Source of the DNA: a virus
IMG/VR virus record: IMGVR_UViG_3300042891_000491
Coordinates: 1-22,852 of that record
Reading direction: 5' to 3' (one strand)
Length of the DNA: 22,852 nt
The notes beneath the pieces were generated by a model. The model was not told the DNA's origin. It did no database searches and was given only the letters and a program-made list of their open reading frames with translations. The position numbers were made by a program, and so were the translations under genes. Positions within the stretch are counted from its first letter, which is position 1. Every line of letters starts with the position of its first letter. Below, piece by piece: positions 6,503 to 14,357 of the stretch.

Positions 6503-8845
6503 TTACCTGTTTGGAGTCTTGTATACATTAACTGCGGTATTAATCGCATCTTCCGCAACTTCAGTAAGACCAGTCAAGTGAATACCATCTTCATCAACGT
6601 GGCTGACGATTCCATGATATTCAATAACTGGGTCAAGAAGAGACTTCACAGCAAATAGTTCGTCAACTGCTACGGGGATAGTTACGACGTCATATTTGAC
6701 TTCAACCTCACCCTTGCTTGCCGATTGAATAACTTCCTGCAACATTGTCAATGCATCCTGCAACTTCTTGAGATTGCGGTTGTTCAGAACACGACCAGCC
6801 TTGACGTCAAAGTCCTCTTCAAGAGTCTTTTCCAACTCCGACATAGCCTGAATCATGCCCATCATCGGCTTGGGGGTGCCGCAAGTTCCTGCGCCTCCGC
6901 ACCCGCATCCACAATCTTTATGGTCGTCGTCATCGTCATCCCTGCGGACATGAACAACCAGCATTCGCTTGCCGTTGTCGTCATCGGACTCGCCGAAGTG
7001 CTCCCACTTAGAATCATCGCCGATGAACTTAACAAATTCTGGCTGACCGTCAAGGAACTCCTTGAGATACATCATTGCCTTTTCCTCAACTTCAGGAACA
7101 GGCATCATTGTCAAATCTTCGTCGTCATTATCCATGTCCATGGACTTTTCGTCGTTAAGTTTCCTGAGACGAGCATTCCATTCGCTGTCGTTCCAGATTG
7201 AACCATTGGAAATGCCACGAATCTTCTTCCTGCAGTTCTTCATTCCTGGGTGGTGACAGCCTTCGTTCGGCCATAGACCAGTTGTTTCGTGATGCAGCCA
7301 TGCGCAGATGTTGTTCAATGGGTACAACTCTGGATGGTCTGCCAGAATCACGCGGCAACGGCGGAATCCGCCTTCTCGCTTCATAATTGGGCGCCAGTAG
7401 CGAAGAAGTTTCTCAAGGTTTCCTCGGCGAGGACCATATCCACGCAGGACATCGCCAGTGATATTTTCCTGCGGAATGGCATCAACTGGGGTTGGAGCCT
7501 TGATTTCCTCTTCAATTTCAGAGAGCGAATCTGTTTGCTTGCCGCCCATGCAGCCGCACTTACAGTCTTCGTACTTTGGTTTTACTCCACGTGGAACCAT
7601 TGGGTTCTTGTCCATGTCATAGTTTTCTTCAAAGGGGTTGTCCCCCTCATTGTGCCCGATTGTGTCAACGCCATTCTCGGGGAGGTAAACCATCTGTGGC
7701 TTGACCTTGACCGCTTCGCCAAACATAAACTCATCACCATCAAAATGGTAGGTGACACGCATAGTCATAGGCTCTTCGCCTTCTTTGCGGTGGTCAAAAA
7801 TGACCATATTCTTGTCAGCCGAGCGCAAGCGGATGGCACCACCAAATCGCATTGCTAGCGCCTTAGCGATATTAGCCATTCGTCCCATGGCGGGATTTGC
7901 AGCGGGGACTCCACCGTCTTCGCCGCGAGGTCCTGTGTAATCAGAATCAGAGTCTTCCGATTCGTAGATGTTCGGCGATACTGAATCACCTTTTTCGTTC
8001 TCTTCTTGACGATTTTTGTAACGCTCAAGAAGGCGACGTCCTTTTTCGGCTAGGGCACGAGCGTCGTCCATGTTTTGTGGAACCGATTCACCCCATGCTG
8101 CGGCAGACAGGGCGAGACGGGTTGGTTCTCCCTTTTCGTCTTTCATCGGACCGCTGGGGTTTGTGAAGAAACGAGTCAAGAATGAGCCTTTTCTGCGCAT
8201 TTTCTCGGGAGTATCTGCTGGTCCTTGGACTCCCGGCTTCAGGTTTGAGCCTTCGGTTTCATTAAAATGACGTCGTCCTGCTGCGGTCAGCCCCCCCTTG
8301 GGGTCGCGCAGGGGCTCATCTGCCTTAATGGAGATTGTGCCCGTAAGTTGATTTGCGCCATGGAGTACAGGGCTTACTTCATAGAGTTCAACCTCTTTAA
8401 GGACGTTTGCCTGCCGTTGTGAGTCATAATCCGCGTCAAGTGTTTTGTAGCCAATTGACCATTCTTGCTCCGCACCAAAGAAAGAAACATCAAGAAATGC
8501 CTGTTTGCCGCGTTCCGACTTGAGGTTAAACTGAACGCGAGCATAAAGCCCACCGATACCAGCACGTTTCATTTTCATTGGTAGGCGTGGGTCGTTCGGA
8601 TTAACTTCGTAAATATCTAGGACTTTGCCAATTGGTTCGTTCCAGTTATGCCCCCATACGACACGAGGTTTGCGTCGTTTCAGGCTTTCAGTAAAGCATC
8701 CTGGTGCACAAATATCGCCGACGGAGTCTTTGTTTCCGATGCCAGCAACAAAGCACTCAACGATACCTTGAGCCTCATCTACCTTGATTTGTCCATTATC
8801 AATGGCTTTGAATTCAGTAGCAGTAGTTTGCTGTGTTTGTGACAT
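6503..8845 (-). CDS. Multi-domain prohead (capsid maturation) protease
   Basis: Residues 1-175 match the HK97-type prohead protease: VEGxV-like N-terminal strand (VECFVAGI), catalytic His in WGHNW (H66), catalytic Ser in EWSIGY (S130), then YEVSPVLHGA. The family cleaves capsid and scaffold proteins during head maturation. At 780 residues it is several times the usual length. Residues 181-276 (DPKGGLTAAGR, GSNLKPGV, RRKGSF, RLALSAAAWG, ARALAEKGRRLL) match a phage domain catalogued, from memory, as DUF6321. Residues 469-561 hold a YW...RRC...C..HHE..G.WP module seen in other phage head proteins. Cys-rich loops occur at 428-432 and 645-655. The C-terminal helix at 683-711 (GRVLNNRN, then LQEVIQSA) is typical of the family. 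GGAG lies 7 bases before the ATG. Confidence 0.92.
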   Translation of the reverse strand: MSQTQQTTATEFKAIDNGQIKVDEAQGIVECFVAGIGNKDSVGDICAPGCFTESLKRRKPRVVWGHNWNEPIGKVLDIYEVNPNDPRLPMKMKRAGIGGLYARVQFNLKSERGKQAFLDVSFFGAEQEWSIGYKTLDADYDSQRQANVLKEVELYEVSPVLHGANQLTGTISIKADEPLRDPKGGLTAAGRRHFNETEGSNLKPGVQGPADTPEKMRRKGSFLTRFFTNPSGPMKDEKGEPTRLALSAAAWGESVPQNMDDARALAEKGRRLLERYKNRQEENEKGDSVSPNIYESEDSDSDYTGPRGEDGGVPAANPAMGRMANIAKALAMRFGGAIRLRSADKNMVIFDHRKEGEEPMTMRVTYHFDGDEFMFGEAVKVKPQMVYLPENGVDTIGHNEGDNPFEENYDMDKNPMVPRGVKPKYEDCKCGCMGGKQTDSLSEIEEEIKAPTPVDAIPQENITGDVLRGYGPRRGNLEKLLRYWRPIMKREGGFRRCRVILADHPELYPLNNICAWLHHETTGLWPNEGCHHPGMKNCRKKIRGISNGSIWNDSEWNARLRKLNDEKSMDMDNDDEDLTMMPVPEVEEKAMMYLKEFLDGQPEFVKFIGDDSKWEHFGESDDDNGKRMLVVHVRRDDDDDDHKDCGCGCGGAGTCGTPKPMMGMIQAMSELEKTLEEDFDVKAGRVLNNRNLKKLQDALTMLQEVIQSASKGEVEVKYDVVTIPVAVDELFAVKSLLDPVIEYHGIVSHVDEDGIHLTGLTEVAEDAINTAVNVYKTPNR

Positions 8846-8945
8846 TTACTTGCTCCGATGTATCGCGACAGATACAACAATAAACGAAATAACAACGCAG
8901 ACGACGCAACTATTGCACTAGATTACGCGACTTTACGTAAAGTGT
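8846..8945. other. Intergenic gap between thioredoxin and protease genes
   Basis: This 100-base AT-leaning spacer is the largest gap in the leftward operon. It holds the ribosome binding site of the protease gene (GGAG) and a 14-base perfect palindrome just after the thioredoxin stop. No convincing -35/-10 pair was found for the minus strand. Confidence 0.5.
8930..8943. repeat. 14-base perfect palindrome ACTTTACGTAAAGT
   Basis: This is a perfect inverted repeat without a loop, starting two bases after the thioredoxin stop codon. With no loop it is a poor terminator hairpin and more like a protein-binding site, but it may be chance. Confidence 0.4.
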
Positions 8946-9263
8946 TCAACTACTTTCAGTAAACTTATTTATCTTCTGCATGAGGCTGGCTGAAGATAAA
9001 GCGCCAACAATTGAGCCAACCTGTTTTCCATCTCTAAACACAAGAAGTGTAGGGATGCTCATAATGTTGTTGGACGACGCCAATTTCGGATAATCGTCAA
9101 TATTTACTTTACAAAACTTGACGTTAGTCATCTTTTCTGACAAATCCACAAGCACTGGTTCCATCATCTTGCACGGACCGCACCACGATGCCCAGAAGTC
9201 AACAACGACATCTCCATCGGAGATGGAATCAGAAAAGTCTTTATCTGTGAGTTTGGTAATCAT
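8946..9263 (-). CDS. Thioredoxin
   Basis: This is a full-length thioredoxin of 105 residues. It has the active site W27-C28-G29-P30-C31, the preceding VVVDFWASW strand, the cis-proline at I70-P71-T72 and the late FRDGKQV-GxxxG segment. It would reduce disulfides in the cytoplasm. The start at 9263 makes a TGATG overlap with the portal stop codon and has GAGG 8 bases upstream. A longer reading from 9284 would extend into the portal gene. Lying between the portal and the protease, it is co-expressed with the head proteins. Two further cysteines flank the fold only at C51. Several neighbouring head proteins are cysteine rich, so a role in keeping them reduced or in disulfide exchange is plausible; redox support of the host is the alternative. 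Confidence 0.95.
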   Translation of the reverse strand: MITKLTDKDFSDSISDGDVVVDFWASWCGPCKMMEPVLVDLSEKMTNVKFCKVNIDDYPKLASSNNIMSIPTLLVFRDGKQVGSIVGALSSASLMQKINKFTESS

Positions 9264-11464
9264 CAGGAAAACCTCAACCTGCAACGACAGTTAATTGTAA
9301 GGCTTGGTGGAGCGAGGGGGTCACCAGGGAAACGTAACACAGTTTCGTTTACAGTGAAACCATCACCAAGAGGGACGGTCTTTCCGTGTAGCAACTTGTG
9401 CTCAGCCCGAACTGACCCATCCTTGCGGGTAACCCACGTTTTGTCCGTAGCGCCAAGACGCTTGCCCGTAAAATAAACGCCAGCGTTCTGCGCCGTCTGC
9501 GCTTCCAATTCGGCAATAACACGCTTGCGCTTGCCGAGTAGGTTTACGAAGATTGCGGTAAGTGCTGCACGTAATAGACCCATTCTGTCTTCGTCATCAC
9601 CAAGAGCCATTGCAATAAGAATCGCTGCAGCAATTTCTTCCTTCGTTGTGCTGTTCGCTTTCTTCATTCGTTCAATCTGCTCGTCAACAGTCTTCTCAAT
9701 ATCAGCCTCTTCAACATCGGCTGGCATATTGGCTTGCTGCGACGATGATGTCACGCTCTCCATAGCGATTGCTTTCAACACAGGACGCAAGTCGTCCTCA
9801 AGTTGCTTACTCCACGTTGACTCATCAAAAACCATTTCGGTTTCCAATGTCTTGGAGGAAATTGCCTTACGTGCTTTAGAGCCAGTTGCCTTCTCAAGGA
9901 CTACACGCTGCTGGCGTTCAAACAGTCGCTCAAGAGCCCTATCAAGGATTTCTGTCCATCTGTCAGCATCTTGTTCGGCTTTTGTGTCGTAGTCATCGTA
10001 CGTGTAACTGATGTCTTCAGATTTGACGTGGAATCCACCGACCTGTGCCGACATTTGACCTTCTGGCAATGGTGCTGCAGTTGTCTCAGGGCTAACTGGC
10101 GCTGCTGCCTCTGGGGCTGGAACTCCTTCGGGCGCTGGGGGCGATACTTGAGGCAAGCCCTGTTGTGGCATTTGCATCTGTCCTGTGGGGTCTTGAGGAA
10201 CTCCAACCATGTCAACTGGTTGCTGCTCTCCTGCGCTAAAGGGCTTTTCAGTGTTTGCAACAGGCGTCAAGTTCGGGTTGGAGAGAAGACTGTCTGCCAG
10301 TTCGGAATCAACCTTCTTTTTCCCAGTTCCACCACGGTACTCATTGATACTGATAAGACCTTGCTGGAATTCGTCCATCAGGTAACGCTCACGTTCCTGC
10401 TTAGCCATAATCAAGATGGGGACGGTGCTCGTATCAAAGTCCACGTAGTACTTGTCGTCAAGTTCGTCAAATGCCCGAGCCAATGGCTCTAGGTGAGGAA
10501 GCATTGTTTCCATCCAGAAAACGCGAAGTTCTTCTGAAGCATTGGAGAACGTGCGTCCTGCAGCATTGCCGATAACTGATTCAGGAACACCAAAAGCGGC
10601 AAGAATTTCTTCTTTCTGAATCTGTCGCATTTGGGTGTATGCAGCATCACGTGGAGACGCTGATGTGTCAACGAAGTCAACGCCATCATCAGATGAGATG
10701 ACGGTTGTGGCTCCTGTACGGCTTAGGTTCCCACGGAAACGATTGCGTAATTCATCCTTATCGTCGTCGTCCATTTCGCCACGAACTACAAGTAGCCCGC
10801 CGGGGCGACCGTCGTTTAATAGGTAGTTGCGGTTATACAACTTGGAAAGGTTTTCTAGTTCAATAGCGATACCTGCTGACTCCATTGGAGTGATTGATAG
10901 GTACGGGTCAAGTGGGTGAGGTCTGCGAATCCAGACGACATCCTCTGGCTTGAGAGTGACCTTCGTGCCGTTCCGCATATCTACTTCGTAGCCAGAAATG
11001 AACTTTCGGGCGTCAGGGATTGGGGCGGTGTGTTGGGGCGGCAACAGGTGTAGGGCGATGATTTGTCCGTTACGACCACGAACTTTCTCAACAAATACTC
11101 CTCGGCTACTCATCAATAACTGTGATGAGAGTCGGTATCGGAAGATGAACGAGTTTTCGCCTTCGTTTGTTTTGGTGTTGAAGATGTCAAGAAGCGGGTT
11201 CTTTGACTTCAGAATTTCCCCAGAAGGCGAATTGTCTTTACGTAAAATGATGGGTAGGCGTGCTTGGTTCCCTGCGATTGCGTCAATGCATCGGAATACC
11301 CATGTGACTTTTTGGGCACCCTCACGGTAGGCGCGTTCAATGTCCCAATGGTCTTTGTAGGGTTTGTTAACCAAGCCGGGGTTGAAGGCGACTGGTGCGC
11401 CAGCATTCAGTATTGACTTTTCGCTACTAGGCGATAAGTCTTTATTGCTTGAATTCCAACCCAT
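9263..11464 (-). CDS. Portal protein fused to a MuF-like C-terminal domain
   Basis: Residues 1 to about 410 are an HK97-type portal: N-terminal AYREGAQKVTWVFRCIDAIA, a central LLPPQHTAPI segment, PEDVVWIRRPHPLDPYL, and the stem/crown region IQKEEILAAFGVPESVIGN. The portal forms the ring through which DNA is packaged. A Pro/Gln/Ala-rich linker covers about 413-475. The remaining 250 residues end in a MuF-type signature at 673-733 (KTWVTRKDGSVRAEH, then PGDP, then NCRC). MuF is normally a separate gene next to the portal, so this is a fusion of 733 residues. The start ATG overlaps the stop codon of the small membrane-protein gene upstream (TAATG) and lacks a strong Shine-Dalgarno sequence, which suggests translational coupling. 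Confidence 0.93.
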   Translation of the reverse strand: MGWNSSNKDLSPSSEKSILNAGAPVAFNPGLVNKPYKDHWDIERAYREGAQKVTWVFRCIDAIAGNQARLPIILRKDNSPSGEILKSKNPLLDIFNTKTNEGENSFIFRYRLSSQLLMSSRGVFVEKVRGRNGQIIALHLLPPQHTAPIPDARKFISGYEVDMRNGTKVTLKPEDVVWIRRPHPLDPYLSITPMESAGIAIELENLSKLYNRNYLLNDGRPGGLLVVRGEMDDDDKDELRNRFRGNLSRTGATTVISSDDGVDFVDTSASPRDAAYTQMRQIQKEEILAAFGVPESVIGNAAGRTFSNASEELRVFWMETMLPHLEPLARAFDELDDKYYVDFDTSTVPILIMAKQERERYLMDEFQQGLISINEYRGGTGKKKVDSELADSLLSNPNLTPVANTEKPFSAGEQQPVDMVGVPQDPTGQMQMPQQGLPQVSPPAPEGVPAPEAAAPVSPETTAAPLPEGQMSAQVGGFHVKSEDISYTYDDYDTKAEQDADRWTEILDRALERLFERQQRVVLEKATGSKARKAISSKTLETEMVFDESTWSKQLEDDLRPVLKAIAMESVTSSSQQANMPADVEEADIEKTVDEQIERMKKANSTTKEEIAAAILIAMALGDDEDRMGLLRAALTAIFVNLLGKRKRVIAELEAQTAQNAGVYFTGKRLGATDKTWVTRKDGSVRAEHKLLHGKTVPLGDGFTVNETVLRFPGDPLAPPSLTINCRCRLRFS

Positions 11465-11640
11465 TAGTCACGTCCCAACAAAAATCCGTACAAACCAGAA
11501 CAGACCCCTAAGGAAACTAGCCCTACGGGTGGTACTATAATTGCAATACCTGCTGATGTACAGATTACAAAAGAAATCATCAGAACATGTGCAGCATTTG
11601 CCCTTGTCATGCGGGCGCTTAGGAATTGTTTTAGTTTCAT
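11464..11640 (-). CDS. Small two-helix membrane protein, 58 aa
   Basis: This short gene begins at the ATG at 11640 and ends in a TAATG overlap with the portal start. AAGGTGA lies 7 bases before the ATG. The protein has a basic, amphipathic N-terminus (MKLKQFLSARMTR), then two hydrophobic segments at about 19-35 and 38-55 separated by a proline-containing turn, and ends in GRD. It would sit in the membrane. As the first gene of the leftward head operon it could be holin-like or a membrane-assembly helper for the portal, but nothing in the sequence proves either. Confidence 0.65.
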   Translation of the reverse strand: MKLKQFLSARMTRANAAHVLMISFVICTSAGIAIIVPPVGLVSLGVCSGLYGFLLGRD

Positions 11641-11708
11641 GTAGGCGTCACCTTAGCGCAGTACTCTGCAATAATACAGCACTGACAGGTGCCTAGCATG
11701 GTGGAGTT
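11641..11708. promoter_or_regulatory. Divergent control region between head operon and terminase operon
   Basis: These 68 bases separate the two divergent operons. An AT-rich core at 11670-11677 provides a TATTAT -10 candidate on the minus strand, with only a weak -35. It is flanked by imperfect inverted arms (11659-11670 CAGTACTCTGCA and 11675-11684 TACAGCACTG), which could be an operator. A TAGCAT element at 11694-11699 is a further plus-strand -10 candidate, only 9 bases before the terminase ATG. No site is strong enough to call with certainty. Confidence 0.4.
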
Positions 11709-13013
11709 ATGACGGACTGGAACAAAGTTCTTGCATATTTGGAACCGCGACCGTCTCCTTATTGTCCTGAGGAGCCGTCGCTCACGCAGCGCGTCTTTCT
11801 GCGTACTAATGCACTTGAGGCTTTGTTTGGCGGCGCTGCGGGTGGGGGCAAGTCTTCCGCACTCTTAATGTCTGCTATGCAGTACGTGGACGTCCCCAAC
11901 TACTCCGCAATTCTTTTCCGCCGCACCTACGCTGACTTGTCTCTTCCTGGCGCATTGATGGACAGATTCAAGGACTGGATTGCAGGGCAAGAGGATATTC
12001 ACTGGAATGCTAACAGTTATGTCGCAACATTCCCATCTGGAGCGCGTATTTCATTTGGCTATTTAAATAATACTAATGACTATTTACGCTATAAAGGTTC
12101 TGAATTCCAATTTATCGGCATGGACGAAGTCACCGAAATCCGTGAATCCGACTACCGATATCTATTCTCCCGTCTCCGCCGACCTGCCAGCGGACCGCTC
12201 TCGCAGGTTCCCCTAAGGATGCGAGCCGCCTCAAACCCTGCCCCCAACTGGGTAAGACAAAGATTCATCGTGGAAGGCAAAGAAACTGGGCGAATCTTTG
12301 TTCCATCATTACTGAAGGACAACCCAGGCATTGACGCCGACTCCTACAGAATGGCACTCCAAGCCCTAGACCCCGTTGAGCGCAACCGTCTAGAAAAAGG
12401 TGACTGGTGGTCAACTTCGCTCGGAACACTGTTTGACCGTAACGATTTCGTCATAATTGACCCCCACGAAGTCCCTATTGTTACTTCAGCCGCTCGTGCT
12501 GTCCGATTTTGGGACTTAGCGGCGACTGAACCTCACTCAGGGAACCTTGACCCTGACTGGACGGTTGGAACATTAGTACTCTTTGACCAAGGCATCGCCT
12601 ACGTGATGGATGTCCGTAAAATTAGGGCAAAAGGCGACAAAGTTGAGCAATTAATCGCTCAAACAGCCGCCGAAGACGGCAAAACTGTCTCAATCCGAAT
12701 TGAACAAGAACCAGGCTCCTCGGGGAAGGCGCTAATTGACCAATACGCAAGGTATGTGGTTCCTGGTTATGACCTTGTTGGCTTGAGAGCATCAGGCGAC
12801 AAGGTGACACGAGCAAGACCGTTTGCGGCTGCCGTTGCTAACGGAAACGTGCGATTAGTTCGTGGGGCTTGGATTACAGACTTCTTGGACGAAATGGCAT
12901 CATTCCCCGAAGCATGTAACCACGATGACCAAGTTGACTCCGTCGTTGGAGCATTTACTTATCTTGCGGGCTTGGGGTTGCCACAGCGGAGGCGTGCTGC
13001 TATTCTCATCTGA
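11709..13013 (+). CDS. terL: Terminase large subunit (DNA packaging ATPase/nuclease)
   Basis: This motor protein drives DNA into the prohead and cuts the concatemer. In its 434 residues the Walker A is GGAAGGGKS (41-49), the Walker B is FIGMDE (135-140, with D139 and catalytic E140), and the coupling segment AASNP lies at 173-177. The C-terminal RNase H-like nuclease has D269 in RFWDLAATEP, E332 in RIEQEPGSSG and the acidic HDDQVD at 405-410. The length is usual for the family. The ATG at 11709 has GGTGGAG only 2 bases upstream, which is unusually close. No small terminase subunit was recognised next to it. It heads the rightward operon. Confidence 0.96.
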   Translation: MTDWNKVLAYLEPRPSPYCPEEPSLTQRVFLRTNALEALFGGAAGGGKSSALLMSAMQYVDVPNYSAILFRRTYADLSLPGALMDRFKDWIAGQEDIHWNANSYVATFPSGARISFGYLNNTNDYLRYKGSEFQFIGMDEVTEIRESDYRYLFSRLRRPASGPLSQVPLRMRAASNPAPNWVRQRFIVEGKETGRIFVPSLLKDNPGIDADSYRMALQALDPVERNRLEKGDWWSTSLGTLFDRNDFVIIDPHEVPIVTSAARAVRFWDLAATEPHSGNLDPDWTVGTLVLFDQGIAYVMDVRKIRAKGDKVEQLIAQTAAEDGKTVSIRIEQEPGSSGKALIDQYARYVVPGYDLVGLRASGDKVTRARPFAAAVANGNVRLVRGAWITDFLDEMASFPEACNHDDQVDSVVGAFTYLAGLGLPQRRRAAILI

Positions 13014-13047
13014 CGTAAACCTACCTACGACATACCGAGAGGATATT

Positions 13048-13548
13048 GTGACTGACCTAAACGCCTTACTGGCGAAACTAAACAAACTGCTGATTGACGT
13101 AGACACAAAGTTGAGCGAGTTCACGGATAGCAACCCATCCATTGATGATGTTGGCGCAACACTGATTGAACTTCATTCACTGAAAGCCGCATTTGGCGAT
13201 GTGTACTCTACGTACTCCGCACGTGCTACGAAGTTGTTCCAAGACGCGCAAGTTGAGGACATGGCGTATGGAGAAAACCGTATTGAAGTACGGACTGCAT
13301 CTGATAGAAAGCAGTGGGAGCACCCGCGACTGATTGCGGAAGTGGCACGGCGTCTCGTATCAGAATCAATTGATATGGATACTGGCGAAGTAATGACTTC
13401 CCCTGAAGAATTGATTGCCAAGGTTTTGGACTTTGTCCAACCTTCATACTGGCGTATTAAAGAACTCTCTAAAATCGGCATTAACGCAGACAAGTTCTGC
13501 GAGGTCGGCGAATACAAAACAAACATCATTGTCAGAAAGGCAAAGTGA
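13048..13548 (+). CDS. Hypothetical protein of the recombination block, 166 aa
   Basis: The start is GTG at 13048, because AGAGG lies just upstream and earlier in-frame starts fall inside the terminase gene. The N-terminal 70 residues are helical and probably coiled (LNALLAKLNKLLIDVDTKL). The C-terminal part (QWEHPRL, then PSYWRIKELSKIGINADKFCE, then KTNIIVRKAK) looks like a small folded domain. I do not recognise the family. Its stop codon overlaps the possible GTG start of the Rad52-like gene, so it is coupled to recombination or single-strand DNA functions. Confidence 0.8.
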   Translation: MTDLNALLAKLNKLLIDVDTKLSEFTDSNPSIDDVGATLIELHSLKAAFGDVYSTYSARATKLFQDAQVEDMAYGENRIEVRTASDRKQWEHPRLIAEVARRLVSESIDMDTGEVMTSPEELIAKVLDFVQPSYWRIKELSKIGINADKFCEVGEYKTNIIVRKAK

Positions 13549-13553
13549 TAGAC

Positions 13554-14357
13554 ATGGCAACAGCAAAGAAAGCAAATCAGGACGCTATCTTGGATGCAAT
13601 CGTGCAAGAAGTGGAAACGTCAGAAACAGCAGCGTCAATGCATATTGAGTGGCGAAAAGAGCGTGAACAGGAAGAGAAGCGTCACGCACAGCGCACGACA
13701 CAAATGGCAAAAGACCTTGCGGAACCATTTGCTCCTGAAGTGGAAAAAGTTCTCAAAAAGGGCGGAGCATCGCTTACTTATATTCCCGTTAGTGAAGTTA
13801 TTAACCGAATGAACAAAGTATTTGGTATTGATGGGTGGAGTAGTGAAATCATTAAATGCGAGCGCGACGCCCACGACCCAGACTTTATTGTTGCATGTGT
13901 TCGCATTACTGCGTACACCCACGGAGACCGATTCGTAAGCATCTCTAAGGATGGTTACGGCGGACAGAAAATTAAGCGCACTAAAGCGGGAGATATTGTT
14001 GACTTGGGCGACGAGTTCAAGGGTGCAGTCTCAGACGCGCTAAAGAAAGCAGTGCAACAGTTTGGAATTGGTTTGTACCTTGCTCGTAGTGAGGAGGCAT
14101 TAAGTCTTGACGAAGCGGAAGAAGCGGCAGCAAGTGCACCTCAGGTAAGCGACATGTACCCCAAGTTCAAAACGTTTTTGGACAAGTTCAGCCCTGACCA
14201 AAAGGGTGAGGTCAAAACATTCTGGAGCAAGTACAGCAATGGTCGCCCCACTCCCAAGCCACACGAATTCACTGATTCTGAACTCCAAGCACTAATTGCA
14301 GAATGTGTCCGAATTGAATTTAGTGGCATTGCGGTAAGTGGTTTGTCAAGTGAGTGA
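13554..14357 (+). CDS. Rad52/Rad22-like single-strand annealing protein
   Basis: This family binds single-stranded DNA and anneals complementary strands for phage recombination. The conserved core covers about residues 50-180 of 267: YIPVSEVINRMNKVFGIDGW (76-95), KDGYGG (132-137) and GDEFKGAVSDALKKA (152-166), followed by QQFGIGLYLA. The N-terminus is charged and helical, and the last 80 residues are a separate small region, perhaps for partner binding. An alternative GTG start at 13545 would overlap the upstream stop codon and has AGAAAGG close by. The next gene encodes a RecB-like nuclease, the usual partner that resects DNA ends. Confidence 0.88.
   Translation: MATAKKANQDAILDAIVQEVETSETAASMHIEWRKEREQEEKRHAQRTTQMAKDLAEPFAPEVEKVLKKGGASLTYIPVSEVINRMNKVFGIDGWSSEIIKCERDAHDPDFIVACVRITAYTHGDRFVSISKDGYGGQKIKRTKAGDIVDLGDEFKGAVSDALKKAVQQFGIGLYLARSEEALSLDEAEEAAASAPQVSDMYPKFKTFLDKFSPDQKGEVKTFWSKYSNGRPTPKPHEFTDSELQALIAECVRIEFSGIAVSGLSSE

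Noticed and set aside
6890-6960. GTCGTCATCGTCATC-type repeat as a microsatellite or iteron
   Set aside because: It simply encodes an acidic Asp run next to the CxCxC loop on the minus strand.
6725-7858. Long plus-strand frames (158 and 189 residues) opposite the protease gene
   Set aside because: They lie antisense to a gene with clear protein motifs, lack ribosome binding sites and give no recognisable protein; they are shadows of codon bias.
9525-10492. Plus-strand frames (155 and 173 residues) opposite the portal gene
   Set aside because: These are Ser-rich and Cys/Trp-rich shadow translations antisense to a well-supported portal, without start signals.
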